Positions 1 through 15,240 of a DNA stretch of 64,000 nt are shown one piece after another. The notes below the pieces were generated by a model. The model ran no database searches, was not told the origin of the DNA, and saw nothing but the letters and a program-made list of their open reading frames with translations. The stretch comes from Siphlonurus alternatus (lineage: Eukaryota; Arthropoda; Insecta; Ephemeroptera; Siphlonuridae), in assembly GCA_949825025.1 (NCBI GenBank), contig OX463782.1:310001-374000 (forward strand), read 5' to 3'. The translations under genes and the position numbers were made by a program. Numbering within the stretch: the first letter of the stretch is position 1; each line of letters starts with the position of its first letter.

Positions 1-25
1 AATTGAATTGAATTAAATTGAATTG

Positions 26-2300
26 AATAAATTGAATGAATGAATTGAATTGAATTGATTTGAATTGAATTGAATTGAATTGAATTGAATTGAATTGAAT
101 TGAATTGAATTGAATTGAATTGAATAAATGAATTGAATTGCATTGATTTGAATTGAATTGAATTGAATTGAATTGAATTGAATTGAATTGAATAAATGAA
201 TTGAATAAATTTGAATTGATTTGAATTGAATTAAATTAAATTGATTTGAATTGACTTGAATTGAATGAATTGAATAAAAGAATTGAATTGATTTTAATTG
301 AATTAAATTAAATTAAATTAAATTAAATTAAATTGAATTGAATTGAATTGATTTGAATTAAATTGAATTGATTTGAATTGAATTAAATTGAATTGATTTG
401 ATTTGAATTGAATTGACTTGAATTGAATCAATTGAATAAATGAATTGAATTGATTTGAATTGAATCGAATTGAATTGATTTGAATTGAATTGAATTGAAT
501 GAATTGAATAAATGAATTGAATTGAATTGAATTGAATAAATGAATTGAATAAATTTGAATTGATTTGAATTGAATTGAATTTAATTAAATTGAATTGAAT
601 TGAATTGAATTGAATTGAATTGAATTGAATGAATTGAATAAATGAATTGAATTGAATGAAATTGAATTGAATTGATTTGAATTGAATTGATTTGAATTGA
701 CTTGAATTGAATGAATTGAATTGAATAAATTAATTGAATTGATTTGAATTGAATTGAATTGCTTTGAATTGAATTGAATTGAATTGAATTGAATTGATTT
801 GAATTGACTTGATTTGAATGAATTGAATAAATGAATTGGATTGAATTGATTTGAATTGAATTGATTTGAATTGAATTGATTTGAATTGAATTGAATTGAA
901 TTGAATTGAATTGATTTGAATTGAATTGACTTGAATTGAATAAATGAATTGCATTGAATTGAATTGAATTAAATAAGTGTTTTGAATTGAATTGAATAAA
1001 TGAATTGAATTGATTTGAATTGAACTGCATTGAATTGAATTGAATTGAATTGAATAAATGAATTGAATTGATTTGAATTGATTTGAATTGAATTGATTTG
1101 AATTGAAATGAATTGAATAAATGAATTGAATTGATTTGAATTGATTTGAATTGAATTGATTTGAATTGATTGAATTGAATTGACTTGAATTGAATAAATG
1201 AATTGAATTGATTTGAATTGAATTAAATTGAATTGAAATAAATTGAATTGAATTGAATAAATGAATTGAATTAAATTGAATTGAATTGAATAAATGAATT
1301 GAATGAATGAATTGAATTGAATTGAATTGAATTGAATTGAATTGAATTGAATTGAATTGAATAAATGAATTGAATTGAATTGAATAAATGAATTGAATTG
1401 CATTGATTTGAATTGAATTGAATTGAATTGAATTGAATTGAATTGAATAAATGAATAGAATAAATTTGAATTGATTTGAATTGATATAAATTAAATTGAT
1501 TTGAATTAAATTGACTTGAATTGAATGAATTGAATAAAAGAATTGAATTGATTTGAATTGAATTAAATTAAATTGAATTAAATTGAATTGATTTGAATTA
1601 AATTGATTTGAATTGAATTGAATTGAATTGATTTGATTTGAATTGAATTGACTTGAATTGGATCAATTGAATAAATGAATTGAATTGATTTGAATTGAAT
1701 TAAATTGAATTAAATTGATTTGAATTGAATTGAATTGATTTGAATTGAATTGACTTGAATTCAATGAATTGAATAAATGAATTGAATTGAATTGAATTGA
1801 ATAAATGAATTAAATAAATTTGAATTGATTTGAATTGAATTAAATTGAATTTATTGAATTTAATTGAATTGAATTGAATTGAATAAATGAATTGATTTGA
1901 TTTGAATTGAATGAAATTGAATTGAATTGATTTGAATTGAATGGAATTGATTTGAATTGACTTGAATTGAATGAATTGAATAAATAAATTGACTTGATTT
2001 GAATTGAATAAATGAATTGAATTGAATTAAATAAGTGAATTGAATTGAATTGAATAAATGAATTAAATTGAATTGAATTGAATTGATTTGAATTGAACTG
2101 CATTGAATTGAATTGAATTGATTTGAATTGAATTGAATGAAATGAATTGAATAAATGAATTGAATTGATTTGAATTGATTTGAATTGAATTGATTTGAAT
2201 TGATTGAATTGAATTGAATTGAATAAATGAATTGAATTGATTTGAATTGAATTGAATTGAATAAATGAATTGAATTGATTTGAATTCAATTGAATTAAAT
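26..2300. repeat. Family A higher-order repeat, copy 1
   Basis: This unit begins near the word aataaattgaatgaatg at 26. It carries the markers gctttg (761) and aagtgttttg (975), a six-copy TTAAA run (303-332), and ends near an ATTCAATTG word at about 2285. The same markers in the same order appear at 50980-53010 and 55285-57530. It resembles the 55.3 kb copy more closely than the 51 kb copy. For example, both this copy and the 55.3 kb copy read gacttgatttgaatg before the word aattggattg (about 805 and 56049), whereas the 51.7 kb copy reads gacttgaattgaatg. Confidence 0.8.
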
Positions 2301-2639
2301 TGAATTGAAATAAATTGAATTGAATTGAATAAATGAATTGAATTAAATTAAATTGAATTGAATTGAATAAATGAATTGAATTGCATTGATTTGAATTGAA
2401 TTGAATTGAATTGAATTGAATTGAATTGAATAAATGAATTGAATTAAATTAAATTGATTTGAATTGACTTGAATTGAATGAATTGAATAAAAGAATTGAA
2501 TTGATTTTAATTGAATTAAATTAAATTAAATTGATTTGAATTGAATTGATTTGAATTGAATTGAATTGATTTGAATTGAATTGACTTGAATTGAATCAAT
2601 TGAATAAATGAATTGAATTGATTTGAATTGAATTGAATG

Positions 2640-5600
2640 AATTGAATAAATGAGTTGAATTGAATTGAATTGAATAAATGAATTAAATAAATTTGAATTG
2701 AATTGAATTGAATTAAATTGAATTTAATTGAATTGAATTGAATTGAATTGAATTGAATAAATGAATTGAATTGAATTGAATTGAATTAAATAAGTGAATT
2801 GAATTGAATAAATGAACTGAACTGCATTGAATTGAATTGAATTGAATTAATTTGAATTGATTTAAATTGAATTGACTTGAATTGAATGAATTGAATAAAT
2901 GAATTGAATTGATTTGAATTGAATGAAATTGAATTGAATTGATTTGAATTGAACTGCATTGAATTGAATTGAATTGATTTGAATTGAATTGATTTGAATT
3001 GAAATGAATTGAATAAATGAATTGAATTGATTTGAATTAATTTGAATTGAATTGATTTGAATTGATTGAATTGAATTAACTTGAATTGAATAATTAAATT
3101 GAATTGATTTGAATTGAATTGAATTAAATTGAATTGAAATAAATTGAATTGAATTGAATAAATGAATTGAATTAACTTGAATTGAATTGAATTGAAATGA
3201 ATTGAATAAATGAATTGAATTGATTCGAATTGAATTGAACTGAAATGAATTAAATAAATGAATTGAATTGATTTGAATTGAATTGAATTGAATTTAATTG
3301 AATTAATTTGAATTGATTTGAATTGAATTGAATTAAATTGATTTGAATTGAATTGAATTGAATTGACTTGAATTGAATGAATTGAATAAAAGAATTGAAT
3401 TGATTTGAATTGAATTAAATTAAATTGAATTGAATTAAATTGAATTGATTTGAATTGAATTGAATTGATTGAATTGAATTGAATTAAATTGAATTAAATT
3501 AAATAAGTGAATTGAATTGAATTGAATAAATGAATTGAATTGAATTGAATTGATTTGAATTGAACTGCATTGAATTGAATTGAATTGAATAAATGAATTG
3601 AATTGATTTGAATTGATTTGAATTGAATTAATTTGAATTGAAATGAATTGAATAAATGAATTGAATTGATTTGAATTGATTGAATTGACTTGAATAAATG
3701 AATTGAATTGATTTGAATTGAATTGAATAAATGAATTGAATAAATGAATTGAATTGATTCGAATTGAATTGAACTGAAATGAATTAAATAAATGAATTGA
3801 ATTGATTTGAATTGAATTGAATTGAATTTAATTGAATTAATTTGAATTGATTTGAATTGAATTGAATTAAATTGATTTGAATTGAATTGAATTGAATTGA
3901 CTTGAATTGAATGAATTGAATAAAAGAATTGAATTGATTTGAATTGAATTAAATTAAATTGAATTGAATTAAATTGAATTGATTTGAATTGAATTGAATT
4001 GATTGAATTGAATTGAATTAAATTGAATTAAATTAAATAAGTGAATTGAATTGAATTGAATAAATGAATTGAATTGAATTGAATTGATTTGAATTGAACT
4101 GCATTGAATTGAATTGAATTGAATAAATGAATTGAATTGATTTGAATTGATTTGAATTGAATTAATTTGAATTGAAATGAATTGAATAAATGAATTGAAT
4201 TGATTTGAATTGATTGAATTGAATTGACTTGAATAAATGAATTGAATTGATTTGAATTGAATTGAATAAATGAATTGAATAAATGAATTGAATTGATTCG
4301 AATTGAATTGAACTGAAATGAATTAAATAAATGAATTGAATTGATTTGAATTGAATTGAATTGAATTGAATTTAATTGAATTAATTTGAATTGATTTGAA
4401 TTGAATTGAATTAAATTGATTTGAATTGAATTGAATTGAATTGACTTGAATTGAATGAATTGAATAAAAGAATTGAATTGATTTGAATTGAATTAAATTA
4501 AATTGAATTGAATTAAATTGAATTGATTTGAATTGAATTGAATTGATTGAATTGAATTGAATTAAATTGAATTAAATTAAATAAGTGAATTGAATTGAAT
4601 TGAATAAATGAATTGAATTGAATTGAATTGATTTGAATTGAACTGCATTGAATTGAATTGAATTGAATAAATGAATTGAATTGATTTGAATTGATTTGAA
4701 TTGAATTAATTTGAATTGAAATGAATTGAATAAATGAATTGAATTGATTTGAATTGATTGAATTGAATTGACTTGAATAAATGAATTGAATTGATTTGAA
4801 TTGAATTGAATAAATGAATTGAATTAAATTAAATTGAATTGAATTAAATTGAATTGAATAAATGAATTGAATGAATGAATTGAATTGAATTGAATTGAAT
4901 TGATTTGAATTGACTTGAATTGAATAAATAAATTGACTTGATTTGAATTGAATTGAATAAATGAATTGAATTGAATTGAATTGATTTGAATTGAACTGCA
5001 TTGAATTGAATAAATGAATTGAATTGATCTGAATTGATTTGAATTGAATTGATTTGAATTGAAATGAATTGAATAAATGAATTGAATTGATTTGAATTAA
5101 ATTGAATTGATTGAATTGAATTGACTTGAATTGAATAAATGAATTGAATTGATTTGAATTGAATTGAATTAAATTGAATTGAATTAAATTGATTTGAATT
5201 GAATCGAATTGAATTGATTTGAATTGAATCGAATTGAATTGATTTGAATTGAATTGATTTGAATTGATTGAATTGAATTGACTTGAATTGAATAATTGAA
5301 TTGAATTGATTTAAATTGAATTGACTTGAATTGAATCAATTGAATAAATGAATTGAATTGATTTGAATTGAATTAAATTGATTTGAATTGAATCGAATTG
5401 AATTGATTTGAATTGATTTGAATTGATTTGAATTGAATTGATTTGAATTGAAATGAATTGAATTAATGAATTGAATTGATTTGAATTGATTTGAATTGAA
5501 TTGATTTGAATTGATTGAATTAAATTGACTTGAATTGAATAAATGAATTGAATTGATTTGAATTGAATTAAATTGAATTAAAATAAATTGAATTGAATTG

Positions 5601-8000
5601 AATAAATGAATTGAATTAAATTATATTGAAATGAATTGAATTGAATTAAATTGAATTGAATTGAATAAATGAATTGAATGAATGAATTGAATTGAATTGA
5701 TTTGAATTGAATTGAATTGAATAAATGAATTGAATTGCATTGATTTAAATTGAATTGAATTGAATTGAATAAATGAATTGAATAAATTTGAATTGATTTG
5801 AATTGAAATAAATTAAATTGATTTGAATTGAATAAATGAATTGAATTGAATTGAATTGAATTGAATTGAATTGAATTGATTTGATTTGAATTGAATTGAA
5901 TTGACTTGAATTGAATCAATTGAATAAATGAATTGAATTGATTTGAATTGAATTAAATTGAATTAAATTGATTTGAATTGAATCGAATTGAATTGAATTG
6001 AATTGAATTGAATAAATGAATTGAATTGATTTGAATTCAATTGAATTAAATTGAATTGAAATAAATTGAATTGAATTGAATAAATGAATTGAATTAAATT
6101 AAATTGAATTGAATTGAATAAATGAATTGAATTGCATTGATTTGAATTGAATTGAATTGAATTGAATTGAATTGAATTGAATAAATGAATTGAATTAAAT
6201 TAAATTGATTTGAATTGACTTGAATTGAATGAATTGAATAAAAGAATTGAATTGATTTTAATTGAATTAAATTAAATTAAATTGATTTGAATTGAATTGA
6301 TTTGAATTGAATTGAATTGATTTGATTTGAATTGAATTGACTTGAATTGAATCAATTGAATAAATGAATTGAATTGATTTGAATTGAATGAATTGAATAA
6401 ATGAATTGAATTGAATTGAATTGAATAAATGAATTAAATAAATTTGAATTGAATTGAATTGAATTAAATTGAATTTAATTGAATTGAATTGAATTGAATT
6501 GAATTGAATTGAATTGAATTGAATAAATGAATTGAATTGAATTGAATTGAATTAAATAAGTGAATTGAATTGAATAAATGAACTGAACTGCATTGAATTG
6601 AATTGAATTGAATTAATTTGAATTGATTTAAATTGAATTGACTTGAATTGAATGAATTGAATAAATGAATTGAATTGATTTGAATTGAATGAAATTGAAT
6701 TGAATTGATTTGAATTGAACTGCATTGAATTGAATTGAATTGATTTGAATTGAATTGATTTGAATTGAAATGAATTGAATAAATGAATTGAATTGATTTG
6801 AATTAATTTGAATTGAATTGATTTGAATTGATTGAATTGAATTAACTTGAATTGAATAATTAAATTGAATTGATTTGAATTGAATTGAATTAAATTGAAT
6901 TGAAATAAATTGAATTGAATTGAATAAATGAATTGAATTAACTTGAATTGAATTGAATTGAAATGAATTGAATAAATGAATTGAATTGATTCGAATTGAA
7001 TTGAACTGAAATGAATTAAATAAATGAATTGAATTGATTTGAATTGAATTGAATTGAATTGAATTTAATTGAATTAATTTGAATTGATTTGAATTGAATT
7101 GAATTAAATTAAATTGATTTGAATTGAATTGAATTGAATTGACTTGAATTGAATGAATTGAATAAAAGAATTGAATTGATTTGAATTGAATTAAATTAAA
7201 TTGAATTGAATTAAATTGAATTGATTTGAATTGAATTGAATTGATTGAATTGAATTGAATTAAATTGAATTAAATTAAATAAGTGAATTGAATTGAATTG
7301 AATAAATGAATTGAATTGAATTGAATTGATTTGAATTGAACTGCATTGAATTGAATTGAATTGAATAAATGAATTGAATTGATTTGAATTGATTTGAATT
7401 GAATTAATTTGAATTGAAATGAATTGAATAAATGAATTGAATTGATTTGAATTGATTGAATTGAATTGACTTGAATAAATGAATTGAATTGATTTGAATT
7501 GAATTGAATAAATGAATTGAATTAAATTAAATTGAATTGAATTAAATTGAATTGAATAAATGATTTGAATGAATGAATTGAATTGAATTGAATTGATTTG
7601 AATTGACTTGATTTGAATTGAATTGAATAAATGAATTGAATTGAATTGAATTAAATAAGTGAATTGAATTGAATTGAATAAATGAATTGAATTGAATTGA
7701 ATTGATTTGAATTGAACTGCATTGAATTGAATTGAATTGAATAAATGAATTGAATTGATCTGAATTGATTTGAATTGAATTGATTTGAATTGAAATGAAT
7801 TGAATAAATGAATTGAATTGATTTGAATTGATTTGAATTGAATTGATTTGAATTGAAATGAATTGAATTAATGAATTGAAATGAATTGAATTAATGAATT
7901 GAATTGATTTGAATTGATTTGAATTGAATTGATTTGAATTGATTGAATTATATTGACTTGAATTGAATAAATGAATTGAATTGATTTAAATTGAATTAAA
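2640..8000. repeat. Family C higher-order repeats with internal 534-539 bp tandem expansion
   Basis: Two family C units lie here, headed by gaactgaactgc at 2814 and 6580. Each has gattcg exactly 408 bp downstream (3222, 6988), followed by gatctg (5026, 7758). The first unit is lengthened by a local tandem array of the gattcg segment (see 3222-4825). Each unit also holds the words gaattaacttg and TCAATTGAATAAATG. In the second unit, near 7605-7612, a 23 bp segment present in the 62.85 kb copy is missing between two gactt words. Confidence 0.8.
3222..4825. repeat. Tandem array of about 537 bp units, three copies
   Basis: The word gattcgaattgaattgaac recurs at 3222, 3756 and 4295, giving periods of 534 and 539 bp. 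By eye the intervening sequence is nearly identical, including a taaaag word, a taaataagtg word and a gaactgcattg word in fixed order. The third copy departs from the pattern at about 4805-4825, where a TTAAATTAAA segment replaces the expected TAAA TGAA pair. The equivalent array at 58456-60065 also has three copies, while family C units elsewhere have one or two. Confidence 0.88.
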
Positions 8001-11000
8001 TTGAATTGAAATAAATTGAATTGAATTGAATAAATGAATTGAATTAAATTATATTGAATTAAATTGAATTGAATTAAATTGAATTGAATTGAATAAATGA
8101 ATTGAATGAATGAATTGAATTGAATTGATTTGAATTGAATTGAATTGAATTGAATAAATGAATTGAATAAATGAATTGAATTGAATGAAATTGAATTGAA
8201 TTGAATTGAATTGAATTGAATTGAATTGAATTGAATGAATTGAATAAATAAATTGACTTGATTTGAATTGAATTGAATAAATGAATTGAATTGAATTAAA
8301 TAAGTGAATTGAATTGAATTGAATAAATGAATTGAATTGAATTGAATTGATTTGAATTGAACTGCATTGAATTGAATTGAATTGAATTGAATTGAATAAA
8401 TGAATTGAATTGATTTGAATTTTTTTGAATTGAATTGAATTGAATTAAATTGACTTAAATTGAATGAATTGAATAAATGAATTGAATTGAATTGATTTGA
8501 ATTGAATTGATTTGAATTGAATTGAATTGATTTGAATTGAATTGAATTGAATTGAATTGATTTGAATTGAATTGACTTGAATTGAATTAATTGAATAAAT
8601 AAATTGACTTGATTTGAATTGAATTGAATAAATGAATTGAATTGAATTCAATTAAATAAGTGAATTGAATTGAATTGAATAAATGAATTGAATTGAATTG
8701 ATTTGAATTGAACTGCATTGAATTGAATTGAATTGAATAAATGAATTGAATTGATTTGAATTGATTTGAATTGATTTGAATTGAAATGAATAAATGAATT
8801 GAATTGATTTGAATTGATTTGATTTGAATTGATTGAATTGACTTGAATTGAATAAATGAATTGAATTGATTTGAATTGAATTGAATTAAATTGAATTAAA
8901 ATAAATTGAATTGAATTATATAAATGAATTGAATTAAATTAAATTGAATTGAATTGAATAATTGAATTGAATGAATGAATTGAATTGAATTGAATTAAAT
9001 TGAATAAATGAATTGAATTGCATTGATTTGAATTGAATTGAATAAATGAATTGAATAAATTTGAATTGATTTGAATTGAATTAAATTGAATTGAATTTAA
9101 TTGAATTGAATTGAATAAATAAATTGAATTGATTTGAATTGAATGAAATTGAATTGAATTGATTTGAATTGAATTGAATTAAATTAAATTGAATTGAATT
9201 GACTTGAATTGAATGAATTGAATAAATAAATTGACTTGATTTGAATTGAATTGAATAAATGAATTGAATTGAATTGAATTGAATTAAATAAGTGAATTGA
9301 ATTGAATTGAATAAATGAATTAAATTGAATTGAATTGAATTGATTTGAATTGAACTGCATTGAATTGAATTGAATTGAATTGATTTGAATTGAAATGAAT
9401 TGAATAAATGAATTGAATTGAATTGATTTGAATTGAACTGCATTGAATTGAATTGAATTGAATAAATGAATTGATTTGAATTGATTTGAATTGATTTGAA
9501 TTGAATTGATTTGAATTGAAATGAATTGAATAAATGAATTGAATTGATTTGAATTGATTTGAATTGAATTGATTTGAATTGATTGAATTGAATTGACTTG
9601 AATTGAATAAATGAATTGAATTGATTTGAATTGATTTGAATTGAATTGATTTGAATTGAAATGAATTGAATTAATGAATTGAAATGAATTGAATTAATGA
9701 ATTGAATTGATTTGAATTGATTTGAATTGAATTGATTTGAATTGATTGAATTATATTGACTTGAATTGAATAAATGAATTGAATTGATTTGAATTGAATT
9801 AAATTGAATTGAAATAAATTGAATTGAATTGAATAAATGAATTGAATTAAATTATATTGAATTGAATTGAATTAAATTGAATTGAATTGAATAAATGAAT
9901 TGAATGAATGAATTGAATTGTTGATTTGAATTGAATTGAATTGAATTGAATAAATGAATTGAATAAATGAATTGAATTGAATGAAATTGAATTGAATTGA
10001 ATTGAATTGAATTGAATTGAATTGAATTGAATTGAATGAATTGAATAAATAAATTGACTTGATTTGAATTGAATTGAATAAATGAATTGAATTGAATTAA
10101 ATAAGTGAATTGAATTGAATTGAATAAATGAATTGAATTGAATTGAATTGAATTGATTTGAATTGAACTGCATTGAATTGAATTGAATTGAATTGAATAA
10201 ATGAATTGAATTGATTTGAATTTTTTTGAATTGAATTGAATTGAATTAAATTGACTTAAATTGAATGAATTGAATAAATGAATTGAATTGAATTGATTTG
10301 AATTGAATTGATTTGAATTGAATTGAATTGATTTGAATTGAATTGAATTGAATTGAATTGAATTGACTTGAATTGAATTAATTGAATAAATAAATTGACT
10401 TGATTTGAATTGAATTGAATAAATGAATTGAATTGAATTCAATTAAATAAGTGAATTGAATTGAATTGAATAAATGAATTGAATTGAATTGATTTGAATT
10501 GAACTGCATTGAATTGAATTGAATTGAATAAATGAATTGAATTGATTTGAATTGATTTGAATTGAAATGAATAAATGAATTGAATTGATTTGAATTGAAT
10601 TGATTTGAATTGATTGAATTGACTTGAATTGAATAAATGAATTGAATTGATTTGAATTGAATTGAATTAAATTGAATTAAAATAAATTGAATTGAATTAT
10701 ATAAATGAATTGAATTAAATTAAATTGAATTGAATTGAATAATTGAATTGAATGAATGAATTGAATTGAATTGAATTAAATTGAATAAATGAATTGAATT
10801 GCATTGATTTGAATTGAATTGAATAAATGAATTGAATAAATTTGAATTGATTTGAATTGAATTAAATTGAATTGAATTTAATTGAATTGAATTGAATAAA
10901 TAAATTGAATTGATTTGAATTGAATGAAATTGAATTGAATTGATTTGAATTGAATTGAATTAAATTAAATTGAATTGAATTGACTTGAATTGAATGAATT

Positions 11001-11560
11001 GAATAAATAAATTGACTTGATTTGAATTGAATTGAATAAATGAATTGAATTGAATTGAATTGAATTAAATAAGTGAATTGAATTGAATTGAATAAATGAA
11101 TTAAATTGAATTGAATTGAATTGATTTGAATTGAACTGCATTGAATTGAATTGAATTGATTTGAATTGATTTGAATTGAAATGAATTGTGTAAATGAATT
11201 GAATTGAATTGAATTGATTTGAATTGAACTGCATTGAATTGAATTGAATAAATGAATTGAATAAATGAATTGAATTGATTTGAATTGATTTGAATTGAAA
11301 TTAATTGAATAAATGAATTGAATTGATTTGAATTGATTTGAATTGAATTGATTTGAATTGATTGAATTGAATTGACTTGAATTGAATAAATGAATTGAAT
11401 TGATTTGAATTGAATTAAATTGAATTGAAATAAATTGAATTGAATTATATAAATGAATTGAATTAAATTAAATTGAATTGAATTGAATAATTGAATTGAA
11501 TGAATGAATTGAATTGAATTGAATTGAATTGAATTGAATTAAATAAATGAATTGAATTGC
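8000..11560. repeat. Family B higher-order repeat, about 1.79 kb tandem pair
   Basis: Two units carry the T7 marker (8420, 10221; offset 1801) and the tatataaatg marker (8917, 10698; offset 1781). The stretches around 8445-8651 and 10236-10442 correspond at an offset of 1791. The entry from family C into family B at about 8.0-8.4 kb recurs at about 63.2-63.7 kb. A third tatataaatg at 11446 shows part of another unit. No gene or non-satellite sequence is present. Confidence 0.75.
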
Positions 11561-14500
11561 ATTGATTTGAATTGAATTGAATTGAATTGAATAAATGAAT
11601 TGAATAAATTTGAATTGATTTGAATTGATTTGAATTGAATTAAATTGAACTGAATTGAATTGAATTGAATTGAATTGAATAAATGAATTGAATTGATTTG
11701 AATTGAATGAAATTGAATTGATTTGAATTGAATTGAATTGAATTGAATTGAATTGAATTGAATTGAATTAAATAAGTGAATTGAATTGAATTGAATAAAT
11801 GAATTAGATTGAATTGAATTGAATTGATTTGAATTGAACTGCATTGAATTGAATTGAATTGATTTGAATTGATTTGAATTGAAATGAATTGAATAAATGA
11901 ATTGAATTGATTTGAATTGATTTGAATTGATTTGAATTGATTGAATTGAATAAATGAATTGAATTGAATTGAATTGAATTGAATTGAATAAATGAATTGA
12001 ATTGCATTGAATTGAATTGAATTGAATTGAATTGAATAAATGAATTTAATTGATTTGAATTGATTTGAATTGAATTGATTTGAATTGATTTGAATTGAAT
12101 TGATTTGAATTGAAATGAATTGAATAAATGAATTGAATTGATTTGAATTGATTTGAATTGATTGAATTGAATTGACTTGAATTGAATTAAATTGAATTGA
12201 TATAAATTGAATTGAATTGAATTGAATTGAATAAATGAATTGAATTGATTTGAATTGAATTGAATTGAATTGATTTGAATTGAATTGAATTGAATTGAAT
12301 TGAATAAATGAATTGCATTGATTTGAATTGAATTGAATTGAATTGAATTGAATAAATGAATTGAATTGCATTGATTTGAATTGAATTGAATTGAATTGAA
12401 TAAATGAATTTAATTGATTTGAATTGATTTGAATTGAATTGATTTGAATTGATTTGAATTGAATTGATTTGAATTGAAATGAATTGAATAAATGAATTGA
12501 ATTGATTTGAATTGATTTGAATTGATTGAATTGAATTGACTTGAATTGATAAATGAATTGAATTAAATTAAATTGAATTGAATTAAATTGAATTGAATAA
12601 ATAAATTGAATGAATGAATTGAATTGAATTGAATTGATTTGAATTGAATTGAATTGAATTGAATTGAATTGAATTGAATTGAATTGAATAAATGAATTGA
12701 ATTGCATTGATTTAAATTGAATTGAATTGAATTGAATAAATGAATTTAATTGATTTGAATTGATTTGAATTGAATTGATTTGAATTGATTTGAATTGAAT
12801 TGATTTGAATTGAAATGAATTGAATAAATGAATTGAAATGATTTGAATTGATTTGAATTGATTGAATTGAATTGACTTGAATTGAATAAATGAATTGATT
12901 TGATTTAAATTGAATTGAATTAAATTGAATTGAAATAAATTGAATTGAATTGAATAAATGAATTGAATAAATGAATTGAATTGAATGAAATTGAATTGAA
13001 TTGATTTGAATTGAATTGAATTGAATTGAATTGAATTGAATTGAATGAATTGAATAAATAAATTGACTTGATTTGAATTGAATTGAATAAATGAATTGAA
13101 TTGAATTAAATAAGTGAATTGAATTGAATTGAATAAATGAATTGAATTGAATTGAATTGAATTGATTTGAATTGAACTGCATTGAATTGAATTGAATTGA
13201 ATTGAATAAATGAATTGAATTGATTTGAATTTTTTTGAATTGAATTGAATTGATTTTAATTGAATTGACTTAAATTGAATGAATTGAATAAATGAATTGA
13301 ATTGAATTGATTTGAATTGAATTGATTTGAATTGAATTGATTTGAATTGAATTGAATTGATTTGAATTGAATTGAATTGAATTGAATTGATTTGAATTGA
13401 ATTGACTTGAATTAATTGAATAAATAAATTGACTTGATTTGAATTGAATTGAATAAATGAATTGAATTGAATTCAATTAAATAAGTGAATTGAATTGAAT
13501 TGAATAAATGAATTGAATTGCATTGATTTGAATTGAATTGAATTGAATTGAATAAATGAATTGAATAAATTTGAATTGATTTGAATTGATTTGAATTGAA
13601 TTAAATTGAACTGAATTTAATTGAATTGAATTGAATTGAATTGAATAAATGAATTGAATTGATTTGAATTGAATGAAATTGAATTGAATTGATTTGAATT
13701 GAATTGAATTGAATTGAATTGAATTGAATTGAATTAAATAAGTGAATTGAATTGAATTGAATAAATGAATTAAATTGAATTGAATTGAATTGATTTGAAT
13801 TGAACTGCATTGAATAAATGAATTGAATTGATTTGAATTGATTTGAATTGATTGAATTGAATAAATGAATTGAATTGAATTGAATTGAATTGAATTGAAT
13901 AAATGAATTGAATTGCATTGAATTGAATTGAATTGAATTGAATAAATGAATTTAATTGATTTGAATTGATTTGAATTGAATTGATTTGAATTGATTTGAA
14001 TTGAATTGATTTGAATTGAAATGAATTGAATAAATGAATTGAATTGATTTGAATTGATTTGAAATTGATTGAATTGAATTGACTTGAATTGAATTAAATT
14101 GAATTGATATAAATTGAATTGAATTGAATTGATTTGAATTGAATTGATTTGAATTGAAATGAATTGAATAAATGAATTGAATTGATTTGAATTGATTTGA
14201 ATTGATTGAATTGAATTGACTTGAATTGATAAATGAATTGAATTAAATTAAATTGAATTGAATTGAATTAAATTGAATTGAATAAATAAATTGAATGAAT
14301 GAATTGAATTGAATTGAATTGATTTGAATTGAATTGAATTGAATTGAATTGAATTGAATAAATGAATTGAATTGCATTGATTTGAATTGAATTGAATTGA
14401 ATTGAATAAATGAATTTAATTGATTTGAATTGATTTGAATTGAATTGATTTGAATTGATTTGAATTGAATTGATTTGAATTGAAATGAATTGAATAAATG

Positions 14501-15240
14501 AATTGAAATGATTTGAATTGATTTGAATTGATTGAATTGAATTGACTTGAATTGAATAAATGAATTGATTTGATTTAAATTGAATTGAATTAAATTGAAT
14601 TGAAATAAATTGAATTGAATTGAACAAATGAATTGAATAAATGAATTGAATTGAATGAAATTGAATTGAATTGATTTGAATTGAATTGAATTGAATTGAA
14701 TTGAATTGAATTGACTTGAATTGATTGAATTGAATAAATAAATTGACTTGATTTGAATTGAATTGAATAAATGAATTGAATTGAATTAAATAAGTGAATT
14801 GAATTGAATTGAATAAATGAATTGAATTGAATTGAATTGAATTGATTTGAATTGAACTGCATTGAATTGAATTGAATTGAATTGAATAAATGAATTGAAT
14901 TGATTTGAATTTTTTTGAATTGAATTGAATTGATTTGAATTGAATTGACTTAAATTGAATGAATTGAATAAATGAATTGAATTGAATTGATTTGAATTGA
15001 ATTGATTTGAATTGAATTGATTTGAATTGAATTGAATTGATTTGAATTGAATTGAATTGAATTGAATTGAATTGAATTGAATTGAATTGAATTGAATTGA
15101 ATTGAATTGACTTGAATTAATTGAATAAATAAATTGACTTGATTTGAATTGAATTGAATAAATGAATTGAATTGAATTCAATTAAATAAGTGAATTGAAT
15201 TGAATTGAATAAATGAATTGAATTGATTTGAATTGAATGA
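11560..15240. repeat. Family B higher-order repeats, irregular 1.7-1.9 kb units
   Basis: T7 markers lie at 13230 and 14910 (offset 1680). The word gatataaattg occurs at about 12198 and 14105, and two stretches ending near 12007 and 13918 correspond at an offset of 1911. The interval between the T7 runs at 10221 and 13230 is 3009 bp, so one T7-bearing segment appears to be missing or lost here. tatataaatg is absent from this block although it marks most other family B units, so this is a divergent subtype. Confidence 0.65.

Larger units (their letters stand above)
1..8780. repeat. Left copy of a long-range duplication (55.23-55.27 kb offset)
   Basis: Marker words in this block recur in the same order at the far end of the window. 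gaactgaactgc at 2814 and 6580 matches 58048 and 61819. gattcg at 3222, 3756, 4295 and 6988 matches 58456, 58990, 59529 and 62227. gatctg at 5026 and 7758 matches 60260 and 63029. The T7 run at 8420 matches 63687. Offsets stay at 55,234 from 2.6 to 5.0 kb, are slightly larger upstream (55,244-55,259), and step to 55,239, 55,271 and 55,267 downstream. The block consists of a family A unit (1-2.5 kb), family C units (2.6-8.0 kb) and the start of family B (8.0 kb on). Confidence 0.9.

Noticed and set aside
3222..4825. CRISPR-like repeat and spacer array
   Set aside because: The 534-544 bp units are repeats of repeats. There are no unique spacers, the period is far too long, and there are no cas genes.
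8420..8426. T7 run as an RNA polymerase III or intrinsic terminator
   Set aside because: It lies in tandem satellite with no upstream A/B box or G+C hairpin, and it recurs at HOR periods. It is best read as a variant pentamer.
11640..12707. A 355-codon open reading frame on the - strand (others of 271 codons at 36936-37751 and 262 codons at 46733-47521)
   Set aside because: These are translations of the AATTC repeat (Gln-Phe-Asn-Ser-Ile over and over). A pentamer without a stop in any phase is open by construction, starts are chance CAT words (from ttgcatt, aaatcat-like or aagtcat-like variants), and there is no non-repeat sequence, domain or splice context.
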